Source: Caulobacter sp. BP25 (lineage in GTDB: Bacteria; Pseudomonadota; Alphaproteobacteria; Caulobacterales; Caulobacteraceae). Taken from it: a stretch of 64,000 nucleotides of DNA. The notes under the pieces were generated by a model, which saw only the letters and a program-made list of their open reading frames with translations, searched no databases and was not told the origin of the DNA. Location of the stretch: assembly GCF_002737755.1 (NCBI RefSeq), contig NZ_PEGH01000018.1, positions 372,001 through 436,000 on the forward strand. Direction: 5' to 3'. A program made the translations under genes and the position numbers. Positions 16,444 to 25,942 of this stretch are shown here, piece after piece (positions within the stretch are counted from its first letter, which is position 1; each line of letters opens with the position of its first letter).

Positions 16444-17535
16444 ATGCCGACTTCCGCCGCCCACATCGTTACGCTGCCCGTCCCGACCGACGACCTGCGG
16501 ATCGAGAAACTCCAGACCCTCAGCCCGCCCGCCCAGGTGATCGGCGAGGCGCCCGCCACCTCGTCGGTGGCCGAGGTCGTCGGCGCGGGCCGTCGCGCGG
16601 TGCATGAGATCCTGCAAGGACGTGACGATCGCCTGGTGGTGGTGATCGGGCCGTGCTCGATCCACGACCCCAAGGCCGCCCTAGAGTACGCCCAGCGCCT
16701 GGCTGTCGAGCGCGAGCGTCACGCCGGCGAGCTGGAAGTGATCATGCGGGTCTATTTCGAAAAGCCCCGCACCACGGTCGGCTGGAAGGGCCTGATCAAC
16801 GACCCGGACCTGGACGGCGGTTTCCGCATCAATGAGGGGCTGCGCCTGGCGCGCCGGGTGCTGCTGGACGTCAGCGCCCAGGGCCTGCCGGCGGCCTGCG
16901 AGTTCCTGGATGTCACCACCCCGCAGTACATCGCCGACCTGGTGGCCTGGGGCGCGATCGGCGCGCGCACGACCGAAAGCCAGATCCACCGCGAGATGGC
17001 GTCTGGCCTGTCGTGCCCTGTCGGCTTCAAGAATGGCACCAATGGCGACGTGAAGGTCGCGGTCGACGCGGTGACCGCCGCCAGCCAGCCGCACCATTTC
17101 CTGGCGGTGACCAAGGAGGGCCGCGCCGCCATCGCCACCACCACCGGCAACGGCGACTGCCACCTGGTGCTGCGCGGCGGCAAGACGCCGAACTACGACG
17201 CCGCCAGTGTCGCGGCCGCCGCCGAGGTCCTCAAGAAAGCCGGCCTGGCCGAGCGGATCATGGTCGACGTCAGCCACGCCAACAGCGGCAAGAACCACGA
17301 GAACCAGCCGGCGGTGGTCGCCGACGTCTGCGCCCAAGTGGCCAGCGGCGCCGCGCCGATCATGGGCGTGATGATCGAAAGCCACCTCGTCGCCGGCCGC
17401 CAGGACATCGTCACCGGCCAGCCGCTGACCTACGGGCAGTCCGTCACCGACGCCTGCGTCGATTGGGAGACCTCGGTACGCATGCTCGACGACCTGGCGG
17501 CGGCGGTGAAGGCCGGCCGCGCGGCGCGGGGATAG
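16444..17535 (+). CDS. aroG: 3-deoxy-7-phosphoheptulonate synthase, AroG type
   Basis: First enzyme of the shikimate pathway: condenses phosphoenolpyruvate with erythrose 4-phosphate. 363 residues, class I (AroFGH). Motifs: VVVIGPCSIHDPKAALEYAQRL, MRVYFEKPRTTVGWKGLINDPDLDG, AIGARTTESQIHREMASGLSCPVGFKNGTNG and IMVDVSHANSGKNHENQP. These carry the PEP/metal residues of the family. GGAG precedes the ATG by 8 bases. Expression is probably controlled by the aromatic leader peptide attenuator upstream, in addition to any feedback inhibition of the enzyme. Confidence 0.96.
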   Translation: MPTSAAHIVTLPVPTDDLRIEKLQTLSPPAQVIGEAPATSSVAEVVGAGRRAVHEILQGRDDRLVVVIGPCSIHDPKAALEYAQRLAVERERHAGELEVIMRVYFEKPRTTVGWKGLINDPDLDGGFRINEGLRLARRVLLDVSAQGLPAACEFLDVTTPQYIADLVAWGAIGARTTESQIHREMASGLSCPVGFKNGTNGDVKVAVDAVTAASQPHHFLAVTKEGRAAIATTTGNGDCHLVLRGGKTPNYDAASVAAAAEVLKKAGLAERIMVDVSHANSGKNHENQPAVVADVCAQVASGAAPIMGVMIESHLVAGRQDIVTGQPLTYGQSVTDACVDWETSVRMLDDLAAAVKAGRAARG

Positions 17536-17572
17536 GGCAAACCAAGTTTGAAGGCTGGCTCGCCTTGTTGGG

Positions 17573-17953
17573 TCATTTCACACTAGCTTGGCAGATCGAG
17601 AGCACCTTAGAGGCCAGATCAATCTCGCCAGCCTTCAAAGCTAGGTCTCGTGCTTCCTCGCACTGCTTTTCCACAATCAGCGCGCCAATGCGCTCCCTTA
17701 AAGCAATTGCGCGCTGGCGCTCAGCCTCCTGGCGGAATTCAGCTTCACGGTCTGGGCCGGCGTGGGGCGCGGGTGTTAGAGATTTGACCGTGTCCACGCC
17801 TTTGCGGAATGCGTCTAGTGGATCGGTGCGTGTTTCGGTCGCTGTCCGGCAAGTCCAGCGACCATATTCCCATCCACATACCGTCTTTGTCTGAGGCGGC
17901 GAGGCTGCCTGCCCAGCCGCTAGGCTAATAGCCAGCACAGCAAAAAGACCCAC
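17573..17953 (-). CDS. Small secreted hypothetical protein
   Basis: I choose the GTG at 17953 because GGAGGG lies 6 bases upstream and the resulting 126-residue protein begins with a clean signal peptide (GLFAVLAISLAAGQAASPP). A longer GTG frame to 17986 has no ribosome-binding site. The mature part has a CGWEYGRWTC pair of cysteines, a charged helical region (EAEFRQEAERQRAIALRERIGALIVEKQCEEARDLALKAG) and a C-terminal Cys. GC content is lower than the surroundings. I do not recognise the family. It converges on aroG. Confidence 0.6.
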   Translation of the reverse strand: MGLFAVLAISLAAGQAASPPQTKTVCGWEYGRWTCRTATETRTDPLDAFRKGVDTVKSLTPAPHAGPDREAEFRQEAERQRAIALRERIGALIVEKQCEEARDLALKAGEIDLASKVLSICQASVK

Positions 17954-18036
17954 CGCAAGCCCTCCGTATGGGCCCGAATATGCCACGACGATGGGGAAAG
18001 GCGAGGGCTAGCCATTCCTCGCCTTTTCCCATTTTC

Positions 18037-18168
18037 CGTCATTCCCGCCCTTGTGGCGGGAACCCCTTTATCGGCCGCAAGGGCAGAAGGGACGGACTGC
18101 TCAGCAGTCCGCTTGCACCTCACGTGTCAGCTGAACCAGAGGTTCCCGCCACAAGGGCGGGAATGACG
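18037..18168. repeat. 132-bp element with terminal inverted repeats, copy 1
   Basis: Ends are inverted: CGTCATTCCCGCCCTTGTGG... on the left and ...CAAGGGCGGGAATGACG on the right, about 26 bases each. The middle holds a small palindrome (GGACTGCTCAGCAGTCC) and the segment CAGCTGAACCAG. Closely matches 23037-23167 and 57126-57256. No coding capacity. It looks like a miniature transposon-like or REP-type element. Confidence 0.88.
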
Positions 18169-18185
18169 GGTGTTGAGAGGGTTGC

Positions 18186-19988
18186 CTATTTGGCTTGAGC
18201 CGCCATCACCGCCGCGACCTCAGCCCGGGCCATGGCGATGTCGCGCAGGAAGGTCTCGGAGCGGTGCTGGGCGGCGTAGATCACCTCGCCCGACTGCAGC
18301 CCCGCTTCCGTGGCGCTAAGCGTGTGGCTGCCGCAGATCCAGCGGCTGTCGGCGTAGTCGCGGCCGCGCGTGTAGAGCGCGTCGGCGCGCGAAGGGACGA
18401 CCTCGGCCAGGATCATCGCCACGTGCCCACCGAAGGCCGAGTGGCCGGACGGGTAGTCGGGATTGGCGGTCAGGTCGGGGCGCTTGGGCTCGCAGACCGG
18501 GGCTGAGTCCTTGCCGATATAGGGGCGCTTGGTCCCCCAGAAATGCTTGGCGACGCTGACGGGCGAGCGGTCGTCGCCGGCGCGTTCCAGCAGGGCCGAC
18601 AGGATCGGGGCGTTCTGAGGCGTCAGCTTGACGCCCAGCGCCTTCTCGAAATGGCCGAAGGCCGGACCGCTGACGTCGGCCGTGGCCCGCGCCCAGCGCG
18701 CCGGGTCCTTGTCCTTGATCGCCCGGCTCTGGTCGAAGATCGCCGCGTCGGCGATCGCGCGGGGCGAGCCAGGCTGGGGCGGGGCGGCCAGGATCTTGGT
18801 CAGGTCCGGGCGGGTCTCGGGGGCGAGGTAGCCGCGCATGGGCGCGCCGGGCAGGGCCTCGATGGCGAGGTAGTCGCAAGCCTTGGGCTGGCGCACCGGA
18901 TTGCAGACGGCGACGTCGTCGCCGGTCAGGCGCACCGTGTAGCCGCCGGCAAAGCGCGGATCGGGCCACATGTAGTCGGTCGAGACGTACTGCGCGCCGC
19001 TGGTGAAGGCGGCGGTGCGGCGCGAGGCGTCGTTACGGCGGGCCTCCCAGGTGTCGGCGTCGGCGCGGGTGCGGACGATGAAGCCGGCCTTTACGGCGGC
19101 GGCGATGCGGTCTTTCTGGGCGACCGGATCGTTCAGCGTCAGATAGGCGGCGGCGGGCGAAGCCTCGTCGGTGTTGACGAACATCGCCCGGCCCTCCAGC
19201 GAGGCGCGCTTGCCACGATAGATGGCGATCTTGGCCGGGCCTTCGTCGAGGGCGAAGAAGACCTTGCCGCGCGCCTGGCCGATCTTGGGCCAGCCTCCCC
19301 CTGCTTTGGCGCCGGCCAGCACGCCTTCTCGCAGGGTCTTGGCCTTGCCCTGAACCTGGTCGGGCGTGATCAGGCGATCGTCGCCAAACACCGAGCGGAT
19401 CTCGGCGTCCAGCGCGTCGAACAGACCTTCGGTGAAGGGCAGGGGCTTGACGCCGCCTGGCACGGTGGCCTCGCCCTCCTTGGCGTTGAGCATGATCAGG
19501 ATCGGCGCGTGGTCGCGGTGAGCGTCCGACCAGGCGCGGATCTCCTTCAGGCACGAGACGAACGTCACGCACGAGACGCGGAAGTCGACGTCGGTCATGT
19601 GCATGGTCTTGAAGCCCGGCTTGGCCAGGGCGGCGGCCATCTGCGGCGGCAGGGCCGTGCCCTGGCCAAAGACGGTGAGCGGCTTGGCGTAGCGGCCGCC
19701 TTCGGGGTCGGCGACGACGTCGAGTTCGATCTGGCGAGCGCCGGCGTTCAACTGTTCCGTCAACGGACGATGGCCGTAGTCGATCGCCAGGACCGCCTGG
19801 CCGCGCGCGGCGACCATGGCCGCCATCTCGTCGGCCGGAATGGCCTGCTTGTAGGAGTTGTGGGTGCCCACGGCCATCAGGTCGGTCATCGCCAGGGCGT
19901 CCATCCGCTGGCGAACGCACGGCGCGCTCTCGTCGGCGGTGGGGCAAGGGGCGGCGGCGACCGCCAGAGCGGCGAGCAGGTTCAGCAT
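18186..19988 (-). CDS. Secreted PI-PLC-like / class A acid phosphatase fusion
   Basis: A 600-residue exported protein with two enzyme-like halves. Residues about 35-350 match the Ca2+-dependent PI-PLC C1 family (GTHNSYK with His43, QIELDVVADPEGGRYA, MHMTDVDFRVSC, ILIMLNAKEG). Residues about 430-600 match PAP2/class A acid phosphatase: K481-x6-R488-P489, PSGHSAFG with His516, and SRWICGSH with His555. The usual Asp four residues after that His (HxxxD) is Ala559 here (HTLSA). The signal sequence is short (LNLLAALAVAAAP). Substrate could be an inositol or glycerol phospholipid or phosphate ester; this is not decided by the sequence. Confidence 0.82.
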   Translation of the reverse strand: MLNLLAALAVAAAPCPTADESAPCVRQRMDALAMTDLMAVGTHNSYKQAIPADEMAAMVAARGQAVLAIDYGHRPLTEQLNAGARQIELDVVADPEGGRYAKPLTVFGQGTALPPQMAAALAKPGFKTMHMTDVDFRVSCVTFVSCLKEIRAWSDAHRDHAPILIMLNAKEGEATVPGGVKPLPFTEGLFDALDAEIRSVFGDDRLITPDQVQGKAKTLREGVLAGAKAGGGWPKIGQARGKVFFALDEGPAKIAIYRGKRASLEGRAMFVNTDEASPAAAYLTLNDPVAQKDRIAAAVKAGFIVRTRADADTWEARRNDASRRTAAFTSGAQYVSTDYMWPDPRFAGGYTVRLTGDDVAVCNPVRQPKACDYLAIEALPGAPMRGYLAPETRPDLTKILAAPPQPGSPRAIADAAIFDQSRAIKDKDPARWARATADVSGPAFGHFEKALGVKLTPQNAPILSALLERAGDDRSPVSVAKHFWGTKRPYIGKDSAPVCEPKRPDLTANPDYPSGHSAFGGHVAMILAEVVPSRADALYTRGRDYADSRWICGSHTLSATEAGLQSGEVIYAAQHRSETFLRDIAMARAEVAAVMAAQAK

Positions 19989-20203
19989 GGGCGGACTCCG
20001 AAACAGAGCGTCGCCATAGCGCTAGCCCATGACGGTTTGACGTCGCCGCCTCTTGGAGGCGGGGTGGGAAATCGCGGTCTCGTCATCAAGCTTTTAAAAA
20101 ACCGAGACGCGGGCGTCATCGAGAGCCCCTAACGCCCGCCCTAACCGTCGGCGCCCAAATTGTGGCGGCTTTCCTCCGGCGGAAGAAGTTTGGGGATCCT
20201 GCA

Positions 20204-22945
20204 ATGTCTCGCACCAAGATCGCGCTCCTGGCGGGCGCGGCTCAGCTCGTCATGGCCACGTTCGCGCCAGCCGCCTTCGCCCGGGTCGAAGACCCCGCGC
20301 CCGCCGCCGAGCCGGCGGATTCCGTCGACGCCATCGTCGTCACCGGCTTCCGCAAGTCGCTTGGCGCGGCGCGCGAGGCCAAGCGGACCAGCGCCATCGT
20401 CACCGACGTGATCGTGGCCGAGGACATGGCCAAGTTCCCTGATCTGAACCTGGCCGAGTCGCTGCAGCGCCTGCCGGGCGTGGCCATCAACCGCGAAGGC
20501 GGCGAAGGCCGCCGGGTCAGCCTGCGGGGCCTGGGCCCCGACTTCACCCGCGTCCAGCTGAACGGCATGGAAGTGCTGGGCAATGTCGACTCGCCGATGG
20601 ACAGCCGTGGCCAGACCTCGCGCGACCGGGCGTTCGACTTCAACATCTTCGCCTCGGACCTGTTCTCGAAGGTCGACGTGCGCAAGTCGTTCTCGGCCGA
20701 ACAGGACGAAGGCGGCATGGCCGGCACGGTCGGCCTCTACACCGCCAAGCCGTTCGACTATTCGGGGACCAAGGCGGCCCTGTCGATGCAAGGCGGCACC
20801 AACAGCGCCACCAAGGACTTCCAGCCGCGCGGCGCGGCGATGATCAGCAAGAACTGGGACGACAAGTTCGGCGCCCTGTTCTCGGTGGCCTACTCCAAGC
20901 GCAAGACCGAGGAGCAGGGCTACAACACCTATGGCGCCGGCACTCAGAGGGCCTCGGCCGCCAATGTCGTCAGGCTGAGCGCCGCCGACGCGGCCAAGGC
21001 CACCAATGGCGAGCTGATCTTCCAGCGCGGCAACCGTCTTTCGGTCTGGGACTCCGACCAGGAGCGCCTGGGCCTGACCGCCGCCCTGCAATGGCGCCCG
21101 GTCGAGAACGTCACCCTGACCCTCGACGCCCTGCACGGCAAGTTCACCAATGACCGCTCGGAACTGCACCTGGCCACGCGCGGCACGGTCGGCTCGACGG
21201 TGCTCAGCGCGCCGACGCCGCACTCGGGCAATCTGGTCAGCCCGGCTTCGGTGTTGAATTCGATCCAGTACGACAAGCACAACACGATCATCTACGCCGA
21301 CGTCGACAACGCCGTCTTCGCCACCGAGACGCGTCGCCAGGAAACCAAAAACACCTTCGACCAGCTGGTGCTGACCGGCGAATGGAAGGTGACCGACAAG
21401 CTGACGATCGACGGCCACATCGGCCAGGAGACCTCGGACTACGACATCCCGATCTCGGACAAGTTCTACACCGAGGCGTTCGGCGGCCTGATCACCGACT
21501 ATCGCGGCGACACCGGCAAGAACACCTACAAATGGGACACCACCGACCCGAACAACTACCGGGCCCACGAGATCGACTTCTCGGCCACCTACCAGACCAC
21601 CGAACTGAAGAACGCCGAGCTGAACGGCGCCTACGCCTTTAACGACGACCTGACCCTGAAGGGCGGCGTCTCGTATCGCGGCTTCGAGAACTCGGGCTAC
21701 AGCCAGACCAATGACGACGTGAACAGGACGGCCTGGGAAAAGGGCACGCTGGATGACCGCCTCGACGGCGTCACCAAGGTGTTCAGCCAGCACCACGACC
21801 AGTCGTGGATCATTGTCGACTGGGACAAGGCGCTGTCGAAGTGGGGCGTGACCCGCACCCTGGGCGCGCCCAGGAGCATCTATTCGGTCAAGGAAGACAC
21901 CTCGGCCGGCTATCTGCAGCTAGACTGGAAGACCCAGTTCCTGGGTCTTCCGCTGCGCGGCAACACCGGCCTGCGCGCCTATGAGACCGAGCTGACCTCG
22001 TCGGGCGTCATGGCGGTCCGGGGCGTCAACACCCCGACCGAGGCCAAGAAGAAGTACTCGGGCGTGCTGCCGGCCCTGAACGCGGTGCTGGAGGTCTCCG
22101 ACCAGTTCCAGGTCCGCATGGCCGCCGCCAAGAATATCAACCGTCCGGCCCTGGGCGCCTACGCCATGAACGGCACGATCAGCGTCGACGGCACGCCGCC
22201 CACCGTCACGGTGTCGACCGGCAACCCGAACCTCGAGCCCTACACCTCGGACGAGTTCGACCTGGTGGCCGAGTGGTACTTCGGCGGCGTCGGCATGCTG
22301 ACGGCGGGTGTGTTCCACAAGAACATCGACGGCCTGGTCGCCAGCCAGACGACGACCAGCAGCCTCACCAACAGCATCACCTACGCCAGCACCGGCCTGG
22401 CCGAAGGCCTGTATCCGGGTATCACGGGCTCCACGATCGTCGCCTCGTACACCCGCCAGGTGAACCTCAACAACGCCAAGCTGACCGGTCTGGAGCTGTC
22501 GGCTCAGAGCGATTTCTTCTTCCTGCCGGGCGTGTTCAAGAACATGGGCGCGGTCGCCAACCTGACCCTGATCGACAGCGAGACGACCAATCTCGTCAAC
22601 GGCAAGTCGCAGAAGACCGACATCTTCGGCCTGTCGGACGTCAACGCCAACGCCACGCTCTACTATGAGACCGCCAAGTACGGCGCCCGGGTCTCGGCCA
22701 ACTATCGCTCGGACTATCTGATCGACAGCGGCGGCTTCAACGCCACGACCTATGTCGACGCGGCGGCCTTCTATCAGCTGACCCCGCGCATCCGCCTGTC
22801 GCTGGACGCGATCAACCTGACCAACGAGCGCGAAGAGCAATACAACAGCTTCAACAATGGCTTCGGCCAAACCGGCGCCAAGCGCTTGTGGAACTACACC
22901 ACCAGCGGCCGCACCGTGTTCATCGGCGCCAACATCCAGTTCTAA
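20204..22945 (+). CDS. TonB-dependent receptor
   Basis: A 913-residue outer-membrane receptor. Start at the ATG at 20204 behind GGGGA; a GTG frame 14 codons longer lacks a ribosome-binding site. Signal peptide about residues 1-27 (LLAGAAQLVMATFAPAAFA). TonB box-like segment DAIVVTGFRKS. The plug has the VSLRGLGPDFTRVQLNGMEVLG pattern common to Caulobacter receptors for plant-derived compounds and sugars. The beta-barrel ends in ...RTVFIGANIQF with the C-terminal Phe needed for outer-membrane insertion. Strong intrinsic terminator follows. Ligand unknown. Confidence 0.94.
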   Translation: MSRTKIALLAGAAQLVMATFAPAAFARVEDPAPAAEPADSVDAIVVTGFRKSLGAAREAKRTSAIVTDVIVAEDMAKFPDLNLAESLQRLPGVAINREGGEGRRVSLRGLGPDFTRVQLNGMEVLGNVDSPMDSRGQTSRDRAFDFNIFASDLFSKVDVRKSFSAEQDEGGMAGTVGLYTAKPFDYSGTKAALSMQGGTNSATKDFQPRGAAMISKNWDDKFGALFSVAYSKRKTEEQGYNTYGAGTQRASAANVVRLSAADAAKATNGELIFQRGNRLSVWDSDQERLGLTAALQWRPVENVTLTLDALHGKFTNDRSELHLATRGTVGSTVLSAPTPHSGNLVSPASVLNSIQYDKHNTIIYADVDNAVFATETRRQETKNTFDQLVLTGEWKVTDKLTIDGHIGQETSDYDIPISDKFYTEAFGGLITDYRGDTGKNTYKWDTTDPNNYRAHEIDFSATYQTTELKNAELNGAYAFNDDLTLKGGVSYRGFENSGYSQTNDDVNRTAWEKGTLDDRLDGVTKVFSQHHDQSWIIVDWDKALSKWGVTRTLGAPRSIYSVKEDTSAGYLQLDWKTQFLGLPLRGNTGLRAYETELTSSGVMAVRGVNTPTEAKKKYSGVLPALNAVLEVSDQFQVRMAAAKNINRPALGAYAMNGTISVDGTPPTVTVSTGNPNLEPYTSDEFDLVAEWYFGGVGMLTAGVFHKNIDGLVASQTTTSSLTNSITYASTGLAEGLYPGITGSTIVASYTRQVNLNNAKLTGLELSAQSDFFFLPGVFKNMGAVANLTLIDSETTNLVNGKSQKTDIFGLSDVNANATLYYETAKYGARVSANYRSDYLIDSGGFNATTYVDAAAFYQLTPRIRLSLDAINLTNEREEQYNSFNNGFGQTGAKRLWNYTTSGRTVFIGANIQF

Positions 22946-22968
22946 GCGTCAAGTCTGGAGACGAAGAA

Positions 22969-23000
22969 GCCGCCCGGGAGCAATCCCGGGCGGCTTTTTT
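22969..23000 (+). terminator. Intrinsic terminator after TonB-dependent receptor
   Basis: GCCGCCCGGGA (22969-22979), loop GCAA, TCCCGGGCGGC (22984-22994), then six Ts. Ends the receptor transcript 23 bases past its stop. Confidence 0.92.
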
Positions 23001-23036
23001 GTTGGTTGGCTCCGTTTGAAGCCAAACAAATCAAAC

Positions 23037-23167
23037 CGTCATTCCCGCCCTTGTGGCGGGAACCCCTCTATCCGCCGCAAGGGCAAGAGGGGCGGGCCGC
23101 AGGCGGCCCGCTTGCGTCTCACGTACCAGCTGAACCAGGGGTTCCCGCCACGAGGGCGGGAATGACG
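23037..23167. repeat. 131-bp element with terminal inverted repeats, copy 2
   Basis: Same ends as the copy at 18037 (CGTCATTCCCGCCCTTGTGG ... GAGGGCGGGAATGACG) and the same CAGCTGAACCAG interior. The central palindrome differs (GGGCCGCAGGCGGCCC), so stem pairing is kept while sequence drifts. Sits between the receptor terminator and the ahpF stop. Confidence 0.88.
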
Positions 23168-23194
23168 GTGGTTAGAGGAGCGCGAGTCAGTTCC

Positions 23195-24778
23195 CTAAGC
23201 CGCGACCTGCGACGCCTCCGCCGGCAGGCGGATCAGGTAGTCGAACGCCGAGAGCGAGGCTTTCGCCCCTTCGCCCATGGCGATGATGATCTGCTTATAG
23301 GGCGTCACTGTCGCGTCGCCGGCGGCGAACACGCCGGGCAGCGAGGTCTCGCCGCGATAGTCGACCTCGATCTCGCCGCGCGGGGTCAGGGCCACGCCCG
23401 AGTCCTTCAGCCACTCGGTGTTGGGCACCAGGCCGATCTGCACGAACACGCCTTCCAGGTCGACGCGGTGGACGGCGTCGTGGTTGCGGTCCTTGTAGGA
23501 CAGGCCGTTCACCTTGGCGCCGTCGCCGTGGATCTCGGTGGTCATGGCCGAGGTGACGATCTTGACGTTCGGCAGGCTGGCCAATTTCCGCTGGAGCACG
23601 GCGTCGGCGCGCAGCTGGCTGTCGAACTCGATCAGCGTCACGTGGGCGACGATGCCGGCCAGGTCGATGGCCGCCTCAACGCCGCTGTTGCCGCCGCCGA
23701 TCACCGCCACGCGCTTGCCCTTGAACAGCGGGCCGTCGCAGTGCGGGCAGTAGGCCACGCCCTTGTTCTTGTACTCGGCCTCGCCGGGCACGTTGACGTT
23801 CCGCCAGCGCGCGCCGGTCGACAGGATCACGCTCTTGGACTTCAGGCTGGCGCCGTTCTCGAGCTTGATCTCGATCAGGCCGCCGGGGGTCTTGGCCGGA
23901 ACCAGGCCCACGGCCTTCTGCAGGTTCATCACGTCGACGTCGTAGTCCTTGACGTGCTGCTCCAGGGCCGAAGCGAGCTTCGGGCCTTCGGTGTGCGGCA
24001 CCGAGATGAAGTTCTCGATGTCCATGGTGTCCAGCACCTGGCCGCCGAAGCGTTCCGCCGCGACGCCGGTGCGGATGCCCTTGCGGGCGGCGTAGATCGC
24101 CGCGGCCGCGCCGGCGGGGCCGCCGCCGATGACCAGCACCTCGAAGGCGTCCTTGGTCTTGATCTTCTGCGCCATCCGGTCAGCCGCGCCGGTGTCCAGC
24201 TTGGCCAGGATCTGCTCGATGTCCATGCGGCCCTGGCCGAAGGGCTGGCCGTTCAGCAGGATGGTCGGCACGGCCATCACCTGGCGTTCCTCGACCTCGG
24301 CCTTGAAGAAGGCGCCGTCGATGGCGACGTGGCGAATGCGCGGGTTCAGCGCGCTCATCGTGTTCAGGGCCTGCACCACGTCGGGGCAGTTCTGGCACGA
24401 CTGCGAGAAATAGGTTTCGAAGCTGTAGTCGCCATCCAGCGCCTTGATGCGCTCGATCACCTCGGCGTCGAGGCGCGGCGGGTGGCCGCCGACGTGCAGC
24501 AAAGCGAGCACCAGCGAGGTGAACTCATGGCCCAGCGGCAGGCCCGCGAAGCGCACGTTGGCGTCGTTGGCGGCGCGCTCGACCGAGAACGAGGGCTTGC
24601 GCTCGTCCTGGCCGTCGAAGCGCACGGCGACCTTGTCCGAGGTCGTGGCGATGTCTTGCAGCAGAGCCTTCATCTCGGCCGAGCCGGCCGTGTCGTCCAG
24701 CGACGCGACCAGGGCGATCGGCTGGCGCAGGTTCTGCAGATAGGTGGTCAGCTGGGTCTTCAGACCGGCGTCCAGCAT
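23195..24778 (-). CDS. ahpF: Alkyl hydroperoxide reductase subunit F
   Basis: NADH-dependent disulfide reductase that recycles AhpC. 527 residues in the usual order. The N-terminal tandem thioredoxin-fold domain carries CQNCPDVVQ. The FAD domain has [19 protein letters not shown]. The thioredoxin-reductase-type redox centre is YCPHCDGP, followed by an NAD site [18 protein letters not shown] and the C-terminal FAD motif [15 protein letters not shown]. Downstream of ahpC on the same strand with a 192-base gap, longer than usual for this operon. Confidence 0.97.
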   Translation of the reverse strand: MLDAGLKTQLTTYLQNLRQPIALVASLDDTAGSAEMKALLQDIATTSDKVAVRFDGQDERKPSFSVERAANDANVRFAGLPLGHEFTSLVLALLHVGGHPPRLDAEVIERIKALDGDYSFETYFSQSCQNCPDVVQALNTMSALNPRIRHVAIDGAFFKAEVEERQVMAVPTILLNGQPFGQGRMDIEQILAKLDTGAADRMAQKIKTKDAFEVLVIGGGPAGAAAAIYAARKGIRTGVAAERFGGQVLDTMDIENFISVPHTEGPKLASALEQHVKDYDVDVMNLQKAVGLVPAKTPGGLIEIKLENGASLKSKSVILSTGARWRNVNVPGEAEYKNKGVAYCPHCDGPLFKGKRVAVIGGGNSGVEAAIDLAGIVAHVTLIEFDSQLRADAVLQRKLASLPNVKIVTSAMTTEIHGDGAKVNGLSYKDRNHDAVHRVDLEGVFVQIGLVPNTEWLKDSGVALTPRGEIEVDYRGETSLPGVFAAGDATVTPYKQIIIAMGEGAKASLSAFDYLIRLPAEASQVAA

Positions 24779-24970
24779 GGCAAGCTCCCAAAAAGGCTAG
24801 GGGAGTGAAAGGAAGGCGTTCGATGGACTGGGGAGGATCGAACGCGGCGAGCGATCGAGAGGTTGCGCCGCCGCCCGCCCTTGCGACGGGTGGCGACGCG
24901 GATAGGTCTCATCCAAGGGTGGGCGTGGCGGCTGGAACCGCAGAGGGTTCAGGCCGCCGCGCGCCGTGTC

Positions 24971-25534
24971 TTAGATCTTGCCGACGAGGTCGAGCGAGGG
25001 GGCCAGGGTCTTCTCGCCCTCTTCCCACTTGGCCGGGCAGACTTCGCCCGGGTGGCTGGCCACGTACTGGGCGGCCTTGATCTTGCGCAGCAGCTCAATG
25101 GCGTTGCGGCCGATGCCTTCGGCGGTGACTTCCATGAACTGGATCACGCCTTGCGGGTCGACCAGGAAGGTGCCGCGGTCGGCCAGGCCGACGCCCGGAC
25201 GCATGATCTCGAAGTTGTTGGTCACCACGCCCGACGGATCGCCGATCATCGTGTACTTGATCTTGCCGATGGCCGGCGAGCTGTCGTGCCAGGCCTTGTG
25301 CGAGAAGTGGGTGTCGGTCGACACGGCGTAGATCTCGACGCCCAGGCGCGTGAAGACGTCGTAGTTGTCAGCCAGGTCTTCCAGCTCGGTCGGGCAGACG
25401 AAGGTGAAGTCGGCCGGATAGAAGAAGAAGACCGACCACTTGCCCTTGGTGTCCGCATCGCTGACCGTGACGAACTTGCCGTCCTTGTAGGCCTGGGCGG
25501 TGAAGGGTTTGATCTCGGTGTTGATCAGCGACAT
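24971..25534 (-). CDS. ahpC: Peroxiredoxin, alkyl hydroperoxide reductase subunit C
   Basis: Typical two-Cys peroxiredoxin, 187 residues. Peroxidatic Cys47 in [13 protein letters not shown] and resolving Cys166 in [10 protein letters not shown] are both present. It reduces hydrogen peroxide and organic peroxides and is recycled by AhpF, encoded next. A candidate OxyR binding site lies about 57-93 bases upstream of the ATG, so peroxide induction is likely. Confidence 0.97.
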   Translation of the reverse strand: MSLINTEIKPFTAQAYKDGKFVTVSDADTKGKWSVFFFYPADFTFVCPTELEDLADNYDVFTRLGVEIYAVSTDTHFSHKAWHDSSPAIGKIKYTMIGDPSGVVTNNFEIMRPGVGLADRGTFLVDPQGVIQFMEVTAEGIGRNAIELLRKIKAAQYVASHPGEVCPAKWEEGEKTLAPSLDLVGKI

Positions 25535-25942
25535 TGGGCGCTCCGTTGAAACGATGGCCGGTGTCTATAGTGCGCTGCACAATCGAGCTAATTGATAAAT
25601 CTTCTAGATGGGATAGAAAGTTTCTATGGGCCTTGGCGACGGTCCGGGCGGCGGCGAGTGCTCGCCGCCGCCGCGCCAGCGGACAGGCCGTGCACGGACG
25701 ATCCGTGATGGAAAGAGCGGGTTCATCCCCTTGCGAGCACGCTCGCCGCCGCTCTCTCCGATATCGCGTGGATCACCCCAGATGATCCGACCGTTCGTCG
25801 GCTCCGCGCCTCCCCAGACGCGGCGTCCGCCAGCAGAGCAGATGATTGGGGTGGCGCGTCGAAGTCGAGAGGCCAGGCCCCGCCTGGTCGCCGCGCGGGC
25901 GCGGGCGACCTTCGGATGGGCGCCGGAGGCGGGCGGGCGCCT
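25535..25942. other. ahpC promoter region
   Basis: About 400 bases between ahpC and the DUF4870 pair on the same strand. The part nearest ahpC (to about 25630) is AT-rich and holds the candidate OxyR box. The rest is GC-rich with no gene I can support; an open frame on the plus strand here (25626-25946) has skewed composition and no ribosome-binding site. Confidence 0.6.
25591..25627 (-). promoter_or_regulatory. Candidate OxyR binding site for ahpC
   Basis: The OxyR pattern is four tetranucleotides, ATAG-N7-CTAT-N7-ATAG-N7-CTAT. Here the series reads ATTG, TTCT, ATAG (25613-25616) and CTAT (25624-25627) at exact 11-base intervals: the last two units are perfect and 13 of 16 positions match in total. 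OxyR control of ahpC is well known in bacteria; no oxyR gene lies in the window. Confidence 0.6.

Noticed and set aside
18543-20132. 529-codon open frame antisense to the PI-PLC/phosphatase gene
   Set aside because: Same reason; the opposite strand has complete catalytic motifs and a signal peptide.
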